A DNA stretch of 64,000 bases from Aliiroseovarius marinus (GTDB lineage: Bacteria; Pseudomonadota; Alphaproteobacteria; Rhodobacterales; Rhodobacteraceae). How positions within the stretch are numbered: position 1 is the first letter of the stretch; every line of letters starts with the position of its first letter. Under the pieces are notes generated by a model that was given only the letters and a program-made list of their open reading frames with translations, did no database searches and was not told the origin of the DNA. A program made the position numbers and the translations under genes. The stretch spans positions 538,179 through 602,178 of the forward strand of contig NZ_ML178712.1 in NCBI RefSeq assembly GCF_004360145.1, read 5' to 3'. Of the stretch, positions 1 to 8,419 are shown in pieces.

Positions 1-434
1 CGGGTGGCGTCACGGGCGTCAGAGCCGGCGATGGCCTCGATCACGCGATCTTCGGCGGCTTCCTCGGCGCGGGCCTTCACGTCTTCGCGCATATGCTCGC
101 GGGTCTGGATGATCGCGGCGTCCACCAGATCGCGCACGATCTGTTCTACGTCGCGACCGACATAGCCGACCTCGGTAAATTTGGTGGCTTCGACCTTCAG
201 AAACGGCGCGCGGGCGAGTTTTGCCAGGCGGCGGCTGATTTCAGTTTTGCCGACACCGGTGGGTCCGATCATCAGGATATTCTTCGGGTAAACTTCGTCA
301 CGCAGGTCATCCGACAGCTGCTTGCGACGCCAGCGATTGCGCAGTGCCACAGCAACGGCGCGCTTGGCGTCGTTCTGGCCGATGATGAAACGGTCAAGTT
401 CCGAGACAATCTCGCGCGGGGTAAGATCGGTCAT
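1..434 (-). CDS. hslU: ATP-dependent protease ATPase subunit HslU (ClpY), N-terminal part
   Basis: This is the AAA+ unfoldase that feeds substrates to the HslV peptidase in the cytoplasm. The gene runs off the left edge, so only about 144 N-terminal residues are visible. They start [20 protein letters not shown], the typical HslU N terminus. The Walker A motif GPTGVGKTE is at about residues 57-65 and the GYVGRD pore loop at about 90-95. The ATG overlaps the stop of the upstream acetyltransferase by 4 bases (ATGA), which indicates translational coupling in an hslV-GNAT-hslU operon. The Walker B motif and C-terminal domain lie outside the window. Identity is certain. Confidence 0.97.
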   Translation of the reverse strand, partial: MTDLTPREIVSELDRFIIGQNDAKRAVAVALRNRWRRKQLSDDLRDEVYPKNILMIGPTGVGKTEISRRLAKLARAPFLKVEATKFTEVGYVGRDVEQIVRDLVDAAIIQTREHMREDVKARAEEAAEDRVIEAIAGSDARDAT

Positions 435-967
435 AGGGTGTTTCCTTTCTTTAGGCGCATCAACAGGCAGTCTGCCGTGCGGCCTTCAAATTCTGGGATT
501 GCGGCAAATCCGGCCTTTTCATAGGCGCGAACAGCGCGGGTATTCGCTGGATCGGGATCGATGATGATATCGTCATGCCCAATACCGCGCAGATACGTGG
601 TGAAATCCTTCAGGATGCGTGACCCAAGCCCCTGAGAGGTCAGGTTGTCCGGGCCGATCGATAGATCGACACCCACAGTTTCGGGGGAAAACCACGTTAG
701 CCATGGGTGCTTTATGCACAGCTCTTTGGTCTGGTTGTCGCCGATAATCCAGTACTGGATATAACCGACAGGCGTTTCATTCAGAAAGAACAGAAATGGA
801 CGCGTCGAGTCGCGCCCTTCAAGCATATCGACGATCAATTCCAATTCTTCTTCGGGGTCGTCGCCCCACCACTCCCGCCAATGCGGCAGATACATCCACT
901 TGCGCAGCAAGGGCATATCTTCAGGCGTCATTGGCCGAAATGTCAGATCAGCCTGCAATCGTCTCAA
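431..967 (-). CDS. GNAT family N-acetyltransferase lying between hslV and hslU
   Basis: A 178-residue acetyltransferase of the GNAT fold, resembling the AAC(6')/siderophore-type branch (N-terminal [15 protein letters not shown], later [12 protein letters not shown] as the acetyl-CoA loop, then [18 protein letters not shown]). The acceptor cannot be predicted; protein, aminoglycoside-like or small-molecule amines are all possible. The start is a TTG inside the last codons of hslV; a second TTG three codons later is equally possible. An ATG at 931 would cut into the first strand of the fold. The stop overlaps the hslU ATG by 4 bases. Its place inside the protease operon suggests co-expression with HslVU, but no functional link is visible. 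Confidence 0.88.
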   Translation of the reverse strand: MRRLQADLTFRPMTPEDMPLLRKWMYLPHWREWWGDDPEEELELIVDMLEGRDSTRPFLFFLNETPVGYIQYWIIGDNQTKELCIKHPWLTWFSPETVGVDLSIGPDNLTSQGLGSRILKDFTTYLRGIGHDDIIIDPDPANTRAVRAYEKAGFAAIPEFEGRTADCLLMRLKKGNTL

Positions 968-1505
968 CCGTCAGGTTTCCGTTGGTATAGACACAAATAT
1001 CGGCGGCAATCGCCATGGCTTTGCGGGCGATACCCTCTGCATCCAGATCGCTTTCCATCAGGCCCCGCGCGGCGGCCAGCGCGAAGTTGCCACCCGATCC
1101 GATCGCGGTCACATCGTGTTCGGGCTCCAGCACGTCGCCCGCGCCGGTGATCACGAACAGATCCTTGCCGTCGGTGACGATCAGCATCGCTTCCAGCTTT
1201 TGCAGATATTTGTCGGTGCGCCAGTCCTTGGCCAGCTCGACCGAGGCACGGGCCAGTTGGCCGGGCGTGGCCTCCAACTTGGTTTCCAGACGTTCCAGCA
1301 GGGTGAAGGCATCGGCGGTCGATCCGGCAAAGCCAGCCACAACATCAAACCCGCCGGGGGACAGTCTGCGCACTTTGCGCGCGGTACCCTTGATCACGGT
1401 CTGACCCAGGCTGACTTGCCCATCGCCTGCAATCACAACCTTGCCACCTTTGCGCACGCCAATGATCGTCGTGCCATGCCAGCCGGGAAATTCCGTATCC
1501 GCCAT
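948..1505 (-). CDS. hslV: ATP-dependent protease peptidase subunit HslV (ClpQ)
   Basis: This is the proteasome-beta-like threonine peptidase that forms the double-ring core of HslVU. The 185 residues match the usual family length of 175-185. The propeptide [11 protein letters not shown] precedes [10 protein letters not shown], so the mature catalytic residue would be Thr12. The downstream [22 protein letters not shown] is typical of the family. This is the first gene of the operon hslV-GNAT-hslU, and its last 20 bases overlap the acetyltransferase gene. About 130 bases separate it from hemH, which lies upstream on the same strand. I see no heat-shock promoter that I can define with confidence. 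Confidence 0.97.
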   Translation of the reverse strand: MADTEFPGWHGTTIIGVRKGGKVVIAGDGQVSLGQTVIKGTARKVRRLSPGGFDVVAGFAGSTADAFTLLERLETKLEATPGQLARASVELAKDWRTDKYLQKLEAMLIVTDGKDLFVITGAGDVLEPEHDVTAIGSGGNFALAAARGLMESDLDAEGIARKAMAIAADICVYTNGNLTVETIAG

Positions 1506-1604
1506 ATCGCCTCCAAATTCGGTTTCATCCTATATGGACACGAGTTTTGCGACGCACAAGCATTGGCCAGTGCGAAGCAGCGGTTCTTGCGGATTTAAGG
1601 CGGT

Positions 1605-2639
1605 TTAACTTAACCAGCCGCCCAGATTGCGTTCGGCCACGCCAATCAGCGCGTCGATATGGGCGTCGTCGTCATTCAGGCAGGGAATATAGGTGAAGCT
1701 TTCGCCTCCGGCCTCGACAAAGGCCTCTTGGATCTCTTCCTGAATTTCTTCCAGCGTCTCGATGCAATCGGCCGAGAACGCGGGCGCGATGACCGCGATG
1801 TTCTTTTTGCCGGTTTCAGCCAGACGCGCGACTTCTTCGACCGTGTAGGGTTTCAGCCATTCTTCGGGGCCAAACACCGACTGGAAGGTCGTGGTGATCG
1901 CATCGTCATCCCAACCCAGACGCTCTTTCAACAGGCGAGTGCTTTTCTGGCATTGGCAGTGATAGGGGTCGCCCTGCATCAAGTATCGCTTCGGCATCCC
2001 GTGATAGGACACAACCAGAAGGTCGGGCTTTCTATCCATCGAGGCATAGCCCTTTTCCACCGACTGCGCCAAAGCGTCGATATAGGCGGGATCATCGAAA
2101 TAGGGTTCGATCGTGCGGGACGCGGGCTGCCAGGTTTCCTCCATCAGCGCGCGGAAGAACTGGTCGTTCGCGGTGGCCATCGTGGCGCCTGCATATTGCG
2201 GATAAAGCGGGAAGAACAGGATGCGGTCACAGCCTGCCGCGACCATTTCGGACACTTTCGATTTGGTCGAGGGGTTGCCATAGCGCATGCAGAAATCGAC
2301 CATGACCTCTGCGCCATATTTAGTCTCTAACGCTGCGCGAAGCTTGCCCACTTGCGCCTTGGTGATCGTCATCAAGGGGCTTTCGCCCAGATCTTCATTC
2401 CAAATCGACTTATACGCTTCGCCCGAGGAGAACGGGCGTTTGGTCAGGATGATGGTCTGCAGCAGGGGCTGCCATTTCCATGCGGGATAATCGATGACGC
2501 GCTTGTCCGACAGGAACTCGTTCAGATAGCGGCGCATCGACCAATAGTCATATCCATCGGGCGTGCCGAGGTTGGCAAACAGAACGCCGACTTTGCGGGC
2601 GGGGAGTGTGGGGTGATCCGTGGGCATTTTCATAATCAT
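1605..2639 (-). CDS. hemH: Ferrochelatase (protoheme ferro-lyase)
   Basis: Inserts Fe2+ into protoporphyrin IX, the last step of protoheme synthesis. The protein (344 residues from the ATG at 2639) has the family N-terminal motif GVLFANLGTPDG. The active-site histidine is in VVSYHGMPKRY and the glutamate in ADCIETLEEI. A CQC motif follows the histidine region. I chose the ATG at 2639 because AAGGAC lies six bases upstream; an in-frame GTG at 2669 would add 10 residues. It stands alone between hslV and the divergent methyltransferase/comF pair, on the same strand as both neighbours. Identity is certain. Confidence 0.96.
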   Translation of the reverse strand: MIMKMPTDHPTLPARKVGVLFANLGTPDGYDYWSMRRYLNEFLSDKRVIDYPAWKWQPLLQTIILTKRPFSSGEAYKSIWNEDLGESPLMTITKAQVGKLRAALETKYGAEVMVDFCMRYGNPSTKSKVSEMVAAGCDRILFFPLYPQYAGATMATANDQFFRALMEETWQPASRTIEPYFDDPAYIDALAQSVEKGYASMDRKPDLLVVSYHGMPKRYLMQGDPYHCQCQKSTRLLKERLGWDDDAITTTFQSVFGPEEWLKPYTVEEVARLAETGKKNIAVIAPAFSADCIETLEEIQEEIQEAFVEAGGESFTYIPCLNDDDAHIDALIGVAERNLGGWLS

Positions 2640-2690
2640 GGCTACGTCCTTGTTCGCGTCATAGATCACTTAACGGGTATAAACTTTAGG

Positions 2691-3521
2691 TCAATTGGAC
2701 AATTTGGTCTCGTCCGTACCCAAGGCGTCGGCCAGGCGGGCGGCGGCGGATCCGGGGCGCAGAGGTTTTTGCTGGCTTTCATCGGGCGCCCAGCCGGTCA
2801 GAAAGATCATCTCGAAGCTGGCGGTGATGCGGTTGTCACCTGCTGGGAAATGCTGGGCATAGCGGGTTTTGACATCGTCAAAGAAGGCGCGGTTTAGGGG
2901 CGAAATTAGTCTCTGATCCAGCGCATTTCGCTCTCCCATCGCTTTCAGGTCGCGCATCAATGCGTAGCTGTCCGCGTAGGTCACTTGCCGCACAGCGCTG
3001 TCCGCGACGGGCAGCGCAAGGCCCGAACGCTGAAGCAGCGCGCCAAGGTCGCGGATCTCGCCCATCGGGACGACGCGGGGGGACAGGCCGCCGGTGTGGG
3101 CGACCTCGACCTCGGACAAAATGGCGCGGAGCTCGGACAGGGTTTGCCCGCCAAACATCACCCCCATGAACAGCCCGTCATTGATCAACGCTCGGCGGGA
3201 TTGGATGATCTGCCCCACCGGGTCGTTGGCCCAATGCAGCGAAAGTCCATGGATCACCAGATCATGCGCGCCCGGTTCCAGTGACAGGATGTCGTCATCC
3301 GGGACAATCACCGCGTCGGGGAAGCTTTCGGCCCACACATCCGGGAAACCAGTGACAATCGCAGGCTTGGTAAACGTTCTGTTAACCTCTGTCAGGCGAT
3401 CCTTTACCTCATCCGCGGCCAATTCCTGCAGGAACATGCCATCCGCCGTCGCGCGGCGGCGGTTCTGCGCCAGTTGGGCGCGGTTGGTCAGCTTGGGCGG
3501 TGTGTCGTCAGGCAGTCTCAT
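2691..3521 (-). CDS. SAM-dependent methyltransferase-fold protein, BioC/NDUFAF5-like
   Basis: A 276-residue protein of the class I methyltransferase fold. It resembles the alphaproteobacterial proteins related to BioC and to mitochondrial NDUFAF5 (a complex I assembly factor). Visible family traits are the N-terminal LTNRAQLAQNRRRA, the HDLVIHGLSLHWANDPVGQI segment (motif-IV-like) and GLFMGVMFGGQTLSELR. The glycine-rich SAM loop is poorly conserved, so activity as a true methyltransferase is uncertain. The ATG at 3521 is preferred; an upstream ATG would overlap the divergent comF. The two start codons are only about 30 bases apart, so the promoters must overlap the opposite reading frames. 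A role in complex I assembly or biotin synthesis is inference. Confidence 0.8.
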   Translation of the reverse strand: MRLPDDTPPKLTNRAQLAQNRRRATADGMFLQELAADEVKDRLTEVNRTFTKPAIVTGFPDVWAESFPDAVIVPDDDILSLEPGAHDLVIHGLSLHWANDPVGQIIQSRRALINDGLFMGVMFGGQTLSELRAILSEVEVAHTGGLSPRVVPMGEIRDLGALLQRSGLALPVADSAVRQVTYADSYALMRDLKAMGERNALDQRLISPLNRAFFDDVKTRYAQHFPAGDNRITASFEMIFLTGWAPDESQQKPLRPGSAAARLADALGTDETKLSN

Positions 3522-3551
3522 GACGGCGGACCATAGTTGGAAAGGGCGAAA

Positions 3552-4268
3552 ATGCAATCAGCGCTGCATCTGATCTATCCGCCGCAATGCGTCAGTTGCG
3601 ATGCGCCGACGGATACCGACTTTGCGCTGTGCCCGGACTGCTGGCGGGATACGCCTTTTATCAGCGGGCTGTCTTGCGATCTGTGTGGCGAGCCGTTGCC
3701 CGGTGAAGATGATGGCAGCATCGTGCATTGCGACGCCTGCATGACGCGGCAGCGTCCGTGGACGCGGGGCCGATCCGCCCTGCTCTATCGCGGCAATGCC
3801 CGCCGGATGATCCTGGCCTTGAAACACGGAGACCGGCCCGAGCTTGCCCGCAGTTTCGCCCCGTGGCTGGCCCGCGCGGCGGCGGATATTCTGCACGATG
3901 ACCTGCTGATCGTGCCCATACCCATCCATTGGACCCGGCGGTTGAAGCGGCGCTATAACCAATCGGCCGAGCTGTCGCGAACCTTGGCGCGCGAAACCGG
4001 GTTGGAGCATGCACCACAATCCCTGATCCGCCCGCGTCGCACCGCCATGCATGACGGGATGAGCGCAGAGGATCGGTTCGAGAATATGGACAACGCGATT
4101 GCGCCACACCCCAAGCACGGCGCAGCTTTGCAGGGACGAGATGTCCTTTTGTTGGACGACGTCATGACCTCGGGCGCGACATTTCATGCGGCGGCGCATG
4201 CGGCAATTCGTGCCGGTGCCGCATCTGTGAAGGTGCTATCCCTTGCGCGCGTTGCGCGTGATGCCTAA
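3552..4268 (+). CDS. comF: ComF-family phosphoribosyltransferase-like protein
   Basis: A 238-residue ComF-family protein (related to competence protein ComFC/GntX), likely with a role in DNA uptake or nucleotide metabolism. The N terminus has a zinc-ribbon pattern: CVSC, CPDC, CDLCGEPLPG and CDAC. The C-terminal half carries the PRPP-binding signature VLLLDDVMTSGAT at about residues 195-207. RRYNQSAELSRTLA is also typical. The start MQSALHLIYPPQC is preferred; an in-frame ATG 15 bases upstream exists. It is divergent from the BioC-like gene and is followed, after 43 bases, by grxC on the same strand. Confidence 0.9.
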   Translation: MQSALHLIYPPQCVSCDAPTDTDFALCPDCWRDTPFISGLSCDLCGEPLPGEDDGSIVHCDACMTRQRPWTRGRSALLYRGNARRMILALKHGDRPELARSFAPWLARAAADILHDDLLIVPIPIHWTRRLKRRYNQSAELSRTLARETGLEHAPQSLIRPRRTAMHDGMSAEDRFENMDNAIAPHPKHGAALQGRDVLLLDDVMTSGATFHAAAHAAIRAGAASVKVLSLARVARDA

Positions 4269-4311
4269 CTGGCTGTAAACCTATCAACAGAACCCCCGTA
4301 CGGAGCCTCTG

Positions 4312-4569
4312 ATGCAGCCTGTCACCATCTATTCCTCGCCGCTTTGCGGGTTTTGCCACGCCGCCAAGCGCCTTTTGAACAGCAAGAACGTTGAATTTGA
4401 AGAAATCAACGTGCTGATGAAGCCTGAGCGCAAACAGGAAATGATGTCGCGCGCCAATGGCCGCCATACTGTGCCGCAGATCTTTGTCGGCGATATCCAT
4501 GTGGGCGGGTGCGATGATCTGTATGACCTTGAACGCAGCGGGAAGCTTGATCCGCTGCTGGCGGGCTGA
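4312..4569 (+). CDS. grxC: Glutaredoxin 3 with a CGFC active site
   Basis: A small (85-residue) dithiol glutaredoxin that uses glutathione to reduce protein disulfides in the cytoplasm. The redox motif is LCGFC at residues 11-15, where the usual sequence is CPYC. The glutathione-binding TVPQIFVG and GGCDDLYDLE motifs are present. Length and start fit GrxC. The gene follows comF and is only 3 bases before the nitrilase-family gene, so the set from comF to the acetyltransferase at 6616 may be one transcript. Confidence 0.95.
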   Translation: MQPVTIYSSPLCGFCHAAKRLLNSKNVEFEEINVLMKPERKQEMMSRANGRHTVPQIFVGDIHVGGCDDLYDLERSGKLDPLLAG

Positions 4570-4572
4570 CCC

Positions 4573-5391
4573 GTGCGCGTCGCGCTGATCCAGTTTACGG
4601 CCGGGGATGATCCGGCCGCGAACCTTGGACCACTGCGCGACATGGTGCGAAAAGCGGCGCAAGACGGGGCCGAGTTCGTTTTGACGCCCGAAGTGTCGAA
4701 CATCATCTCGACCAGTCGCCGCCACCAACAAGACGTTCTGCACCACGAACAGGATGACCCCACCCTCGCCGCCTTGCGATACGAGGCGCACGCGCTGGGC
4801 ATCTGGCTGTTGATCGGATCGCTTGCGCTGAAAACCGACGATCCGGACGGGCGCTTTGCCAATCGGTCTTTCATGATCTCTCCGCTTGGGGACATCGTTG
4901 CGCGCTATGACAAGATCCACATGTTCGATGTGCAGATCGACGAGACGGAAAGCTATCGTGAAAGCGCGGGCTATCGTCCCGGCGATCGCGCCGTTGTGGC
5001 CCAGACCGAGTTTTGCCCGATTGGCATGACCGTCTGCTACGACATGCGCTTTCCGCATTTGTATCGCGCCTTGGCCAAGGCAGGTGCACAGATCATCACC
5101 GTGCCTGCCGCGTTTTCACCGGTCACAGGGGCGGCCCATTGGGAAAGCCTGCTGCGTGCCCGCGCGATTGAAAACGGCGTCTTCATTCTGGCGCCCGCCA
5201 TGTGCGGACAACACGGGTCGAAGCGGTCCACATACGGACATTCGCTGGTCGTCTCGCCCTGGGGCGAGGTTTTGGCCGACGCTGGTGTCGCACCGGGCAT
5301 CACAATGGTTGATCTTGACCTTGCAGACGTGGGAAGGTCGCGCCAACGCGTCCCATCCCTGACGCATGATCGAGAATTCAAAGGCCCCTGA
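4573..5391 (+). CDS. Carbon-nitrogen hydrolase (nitrilase/Nit2-type amidase)
   Basis: A 272-residue nitrilase-superfamily amidase. The catalytic triad is visible: Glu in LTPEVSN, Lys in RYDKIHMFDV and Cys in GMTVCYDMRFP. The sequence is closest to the Nit1/Nit2 omega-amidase branch, which repairs deaminated glutathione or hydrolyses alpha-ketoglutaramate; nearness to grxC favours a glutathione-linked job, which is inference. Translation starts with GTG at 4573, three bases after grxC. The stop overlaps the ATG of the MarR gene by one base (TGATG). Confidence 0.92.
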   Translation: MRVALIQFTAGDDPAANLGPLRDMVRKAAQDGAEFVLTPEVSNIISTSRRHQQDVLHHEQDDPTLAALRYEAHALGIWLLIGSLALKTDDPDGRFANRSFMISPLGDIVARYDKIHMFDVQIDETESYRESAGYRPGDRAVVAQTEFCPIGMTVCYDMRFPHLYRALAKAGAQIITVPAAFSPVTGAAHWESLLRARAIENGVFILAPAMCGQHGSKRSTYGHSLVVSPWGEVLADAGVAPGITMVDLDLADVGRSRQRVPSLTHDREFKGP

Positions 5392-5837
5392 TGTCCGAAA
5401 GCTCTGCCGAAACCCTGTCTGTCGCTTTGTTCAGCGAAATGTTCATGGCCGACCAGCTGGCGCGCAACCGTCTGTCGAAAGCGCTGCCCAAGGGTATGGA
5501 GCTAAGCCATTTTTCCGTGCTGAATCACTTGGCCCGTGTTGGGGAAGAGAAAAGCCCCGCACAGCTGGCCAAGTCGTTCCATGTCACGCGCGGCGCGATG
5601 ACCAACACGCTGAACAAGCTGGAATGGGCGGGGCATGTGCATATCCGGCCCGACTGGGACGATGCGCGACGCAAATTCGTCACGATTTCGCCTGCCGGTA
5701 AGGCCGCGCGGGATGCGGCGCTGGCAGCGATCACGCCCATCATCTCGAACATGGTGCGCCAGATCGGGGCCGAGAACGTGCGCAACGTGCTGCCGGTTCT
5801 TCGTGAGATGCGTAAGATCCTTAGCGATGTTGAATGA
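5391..5837 (+). CDS. MarR-family transcriptional regulator
   Basis: A 148-residue winged-helix repressor of the MarR type. The core runs from about residue 35 to 110: SHFSVLNHLARV, then the recognition helix region SPAQLAKSFHVTRGAMTNTLNKLEWAG and the wing RPDWDDARRKFVTISPAG. The gene is sandwiched with 1-base and 4-base overlaps between the nitrilase gene and a GNAT gene, so it is probably co-translated with both. No operator could be identified. The effector is unknown. Confidence 0.92.
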   Translation: MSESSAETLSVALFSEMFMADQLARNRLSKALPKGMELSHFSVLNHLARVGEEKSPAQLAKSFHVTRGAMTNTLNKLEWAGHVHIRPDWDDARRKFVTISPAGKAARDAALAAITPIISNMVRQIGAENVRNVLPVLREMRKILSDVE

Positions 5838-6616
5838 ACGCGCTTGAGTTCACCACGGACCTGTTGGTGCAAACGGGCCAGTACAGGCTGGACACCCACC
5901 CCAATCGCTTCGTGCAGATCACGCCGGACGAGCCGAATTTCTGGTTTGGCAATCGGGTGATTTTCCGCACCGTGCTGGACGGCGCCAAGGCGCATCTCGA
6001 TCACTTTCACGCCGACCTTCCCGAGGCACGTCATATCTGCATCAGCTGGGACATTCCGGGGCTGGACCGCGCGCAGATCGCGGCGATGTTTGATGGGACC
6101 GGCTTGATGGTCGAAGAGGCGGATGTTCTGACCCTGACCGGCCCGCTTCGACGCAGCGCGGCGCCTGCGGGCGTCACCATTCGCCCGTTTCAAGCGCCAA
6201 GCGATTGGCACCAGTCCGAGGCGATTGCCAAGGTGCATCACATCGAAGATGGGCTACCTGAGGCTGGATTAGACACGTATTTGGCCGGGCACAGCGCCAC
6301 GCGGCGGGCGTTGATTGCGCGAGGACTGGGGCAATGGTTTGGGGCGTTCAAGGGCGATACGTTGGTCGGCGATATGGGGGTATTCCACGACCAAAACCTG
6401 ATCCGGTATCAGTCGGTCCAGACCCACAAGGACCACCGGCGGCAAGGCATTTGCGCGGCGCTATTATGTGCCTGTCTGGATTGGGCCACATCTCGTGCGC
6501 CAGAGGCGCTTCCGGTGATCGTCGCAAATGCCGACAGTGATGCTGGGCGGCTCTATCGTCGCGCCGGATTTGCTTTGGCGGAAACGACGATTTCTGCCTA
6601 TCGGCCCACGGAATAG
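5834..6616 (+). CDS. GNAT family N-acetyltransferase
   Basis: A 260-residue protein with a single GNAT domain in its C-terminal half. The acetyl-CoA loop is HKDHRRQGICAALLCA (about residues 195-210), followed by IVANADSDAGRLYRRAGF. The N-terminal 110 residues have no motif I recognise; HICISWDIPGL occurs there. The start overlaps the marR stop by 4 bases (ATGA), so the pair is coupled. The substrate is unknown. It converges on ubiG with only 3 bases between the stop codons. Confidence 0.87.
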   Translation: MNALEFTTDLLVQTGQYRLDTHPNRFVQITPDEPNFWFGNRVIFRTVLDGAKAHLDHFHADLPEARHICISWDIPGLDRAQIAAMFDGTGLMVEEADVLTLTGPLRRSAAPAGVTIRPFQAPSDWHQSEAIAKVHHIEDGLPEAGLDTYLAGHSATRRALIARGLGQWFGAFKGDTLVGDMGVFHDQNLIRYQSVQTHKDHRRQGICAALLCACLDWATSRAPEALPVIVANADSDAGRLYRRAGFALAETTISAYRPTE

Positions 6617-6619
6617 AGT

Positions 6620-7369
6620 CTATTTCGGCTTAACCGAGGTCATCGCGTAGTTCACCGAAAGATCTCGTGCCGACAGCGACCAGCTCCACGCGATCGGATT
6701 GAAGACCATGCCCATGCGATCCACCACATTCAGACCTGCGGCAGCGATCAGGTCGGCCAGCTCGTCCGGCGTTATGAATTTCGACCATTCATGGGTGCCT
6801 TTGGGCAACCAGCGCATCACATGCTCGGCACCGATGATGGCAACCATATAGCTTTTCGGATTGCGGTTGATCGTGGACGCGACCATCAACCCGCCGGGCT
6901 TCAACAGTTGTTGGCACGCGGTCAGATAGGCCAGCGGGTCGGCCACGTGCTCGACCACTTCCATGTTCAGAACCACGTCGAACTGCTCGCCCGCGTCCGC
7001 AAGGCTTTCGGCAGTGCAATTGCGGTAGTCGATGTCCAGACCCATCTGCTCGGCATGGAGCTGTGCGACCGGAATGTTACGCGGCGCCGCATCCGCACCA
7101 ATCACTGTGGCACCCAGACGTGCCATCGGTTCTGACAGCAACCCACCACCACAGCCGATATCCAGCAGGCGCAGCCCTTTGAACGGCTCGACATCGTTCA
7201 GATCGCGGCCAAATTCAGCAGCGATCTGGTTTGTGATATAATCCAGACGCACCGGGTTCATCATGTGAAGCGGTTTGAACTTGCCCGTGGGGTCCCACCA
7301 TTCGGCGGCCATCGCCTCGAATTTGGCGACTTCGGCGGGATCGACGGTGGTCTGGTTATCGGCAGTCAT
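6620..7369 (-). CDS. ubiG: Ubiquinone biosynthesis O-methyltransferase UbiG
   Basis: Performs both O-methylations of the ubiquinone ring. The 249-residue protein begins [20 protein letters not shown] and contains [13 protein letters not shown], characteristic of UbiG. The SAM-binding motif I is [20 protein letters not shown], and the later [14 protein letters not shown] and [10 protein letters not shown] are family markers. I used the ATG at 7369, since the longer frame starting at 7408 would run into the promoter space shared with the divergent aminopeptidase. Identity is certain. Confidence 0.96.
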   Translation of the reverse strand: MTADNQTTVDPAEVAKFEAMAAEWWDPTGKFKPLHMMNPVRLDYITNQIAAEFGRDLNDVEPFKGLRLLDIGCGGGLLSEPMARLGATVIGADAAPRNIPVAQLHAEQMGLDIDYRNCTAESLADAGEQFDVVLNMEVVEHVADPLAYLTACQQLLKPGGLMVASTINRNPKSYMVAIIGAEHVMRWLPKGTHEWSKFITPDELADLIAAAGLNVVDRMGMVFNPIAWSWSLSARDLSVNYAMTSVKPK

Positions 7370-7422
7370 CGGATACCTTCTTTCTGATGGCGGGCGCGTC
7401 GTGGGCATTATATAGAGGTCTC

Positions 7423-8412
7423 ATGGATAAGGCCGCAGGAAAAAACAGCGCAGCCGCAAGGTTGTATCCTCCGATCGACCCGTTTGATCGGCATATGGTG
7501 GATGTGGGCGACGGCCACAAGATCTATGTGGAACAATCGGGCAATCCAGACGGCATTCCGGTTGTGGTTCTGCATGGCGGTCCGGGGGGTGGATCCTCGC
7601 CCGCGATGCGCCGGTTTTTCAATCCACGGCTCTATCACATCATCCTGTTCGACCAGCGCGGCTGTGGCCGGTCGCGCCCGCATGCGAGCATCGACCATAA
7701 CACGACGTGGCATCTTGTGCGCGACATTGAACAGATCCGCACCCTGTTGGGGATTGATCGCTGGATCGTGTTTGGCGGAAGCTGGGGCGCGACGCTGGCT
7801 TTGATTTATGCACAGGCGCACCCGTCTCGCGTGGCGCATTTGGTTCTGCGCGGCGTGTTCCTTGCCACGAAGTCCGAGCTTGACTGGTTCTATGGCGGTG
7901 GCGCTGGGCGCTTCTGGCCCGAGCTGTGGGACCGTTTCGAGACCCTGATCCCCGAGGCCGAGCGCCACGACATGATCACCGCCTATCACCGGCGTCTGTT
8001 TTCTGGCAATTATGCCGAGGAAGCCCGCTTCGCCCGCGCTTGGACGGGGTGGGAAAACGCACTCGCCTCGATCCACAATATGGGCGTGACGATTGACAGC
8101 CCGGCGGAATATGCCCGCGCCTTTGCCCGGCTGGAAAACCATTACTTCCGGCACGGGGCGTTTCTGGATGAAGACGGCAAGATCCTGCGTGACATGGAAC
8201 GGATCGCGCATATCCCCGGCACGATTGTGCAGGGCCGCCACGACATGATCTGCCCGCCGAAAATGTCGTGGGAACTGCACCGCCGCTGGCCCGCGTCCGA
8301 TCTGCGGATGATCCATCTGGCCGGCCACGCCCTGTCAGAACGCGGCATCGCGGACGAGCTGGTGACCACGATGGAGAAGCTGGCAATCAAGCGCGAGGCG
8401 TTGGGGGTTTAG
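7423..8412 (+). CDS. pip: Proline iminopeptidase
   Basis: An alpha/beta hydrolase of peptidase family S33 that removes N-terminal proline from peptides. The 329 residues match the family length. Visible are the oxyanion-region HGGPGGG, the DQRGCGRSRPHA segment typical of proline iminopeptidases, and the nucleophile elbow GGSWGATLAL. The acid is in GRHDMICPP and the histidine in LAGHALSE. The ATG at 7423 begins MDKAAGKNSAAARLYPPIDPF, which is the usual N terminus; an earlier ATG at 7387 overlaps the ubiG leader. The gene is divergent from ubiG and convergent with the GSCFA gene. Confidence 0.95.
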   Translation: MDKAAGKNSAAARLYPPIDPFDRHMVDVGDGHKIYVEQSGNPDGIPVVVLHGGPGGGSSPAMRRFFNPRLYHIILFDQRGCGRSRPHASIDHNTTWHLVRDIEQIRTLLGIDRWIVFGGSWGATLALIYAQAHPSRVAHLVLRGVFLATKSELDWFYGGGAGRFWPELWDRFETLIPEAERHDMITAYHRRLFSGNYAEEARFARAWTGWENALASIHNMGVTIDSPAEYARAFARLENHYFRHGAFLDEDGKILRDMERIAHIPGTIVQGRHDMICPPKMSWELHRRWPASDLRMIHLAGHALSERGIADELVTTMEKLAIKREALGV

Positions 8413-8419
8413 CCCCAAC

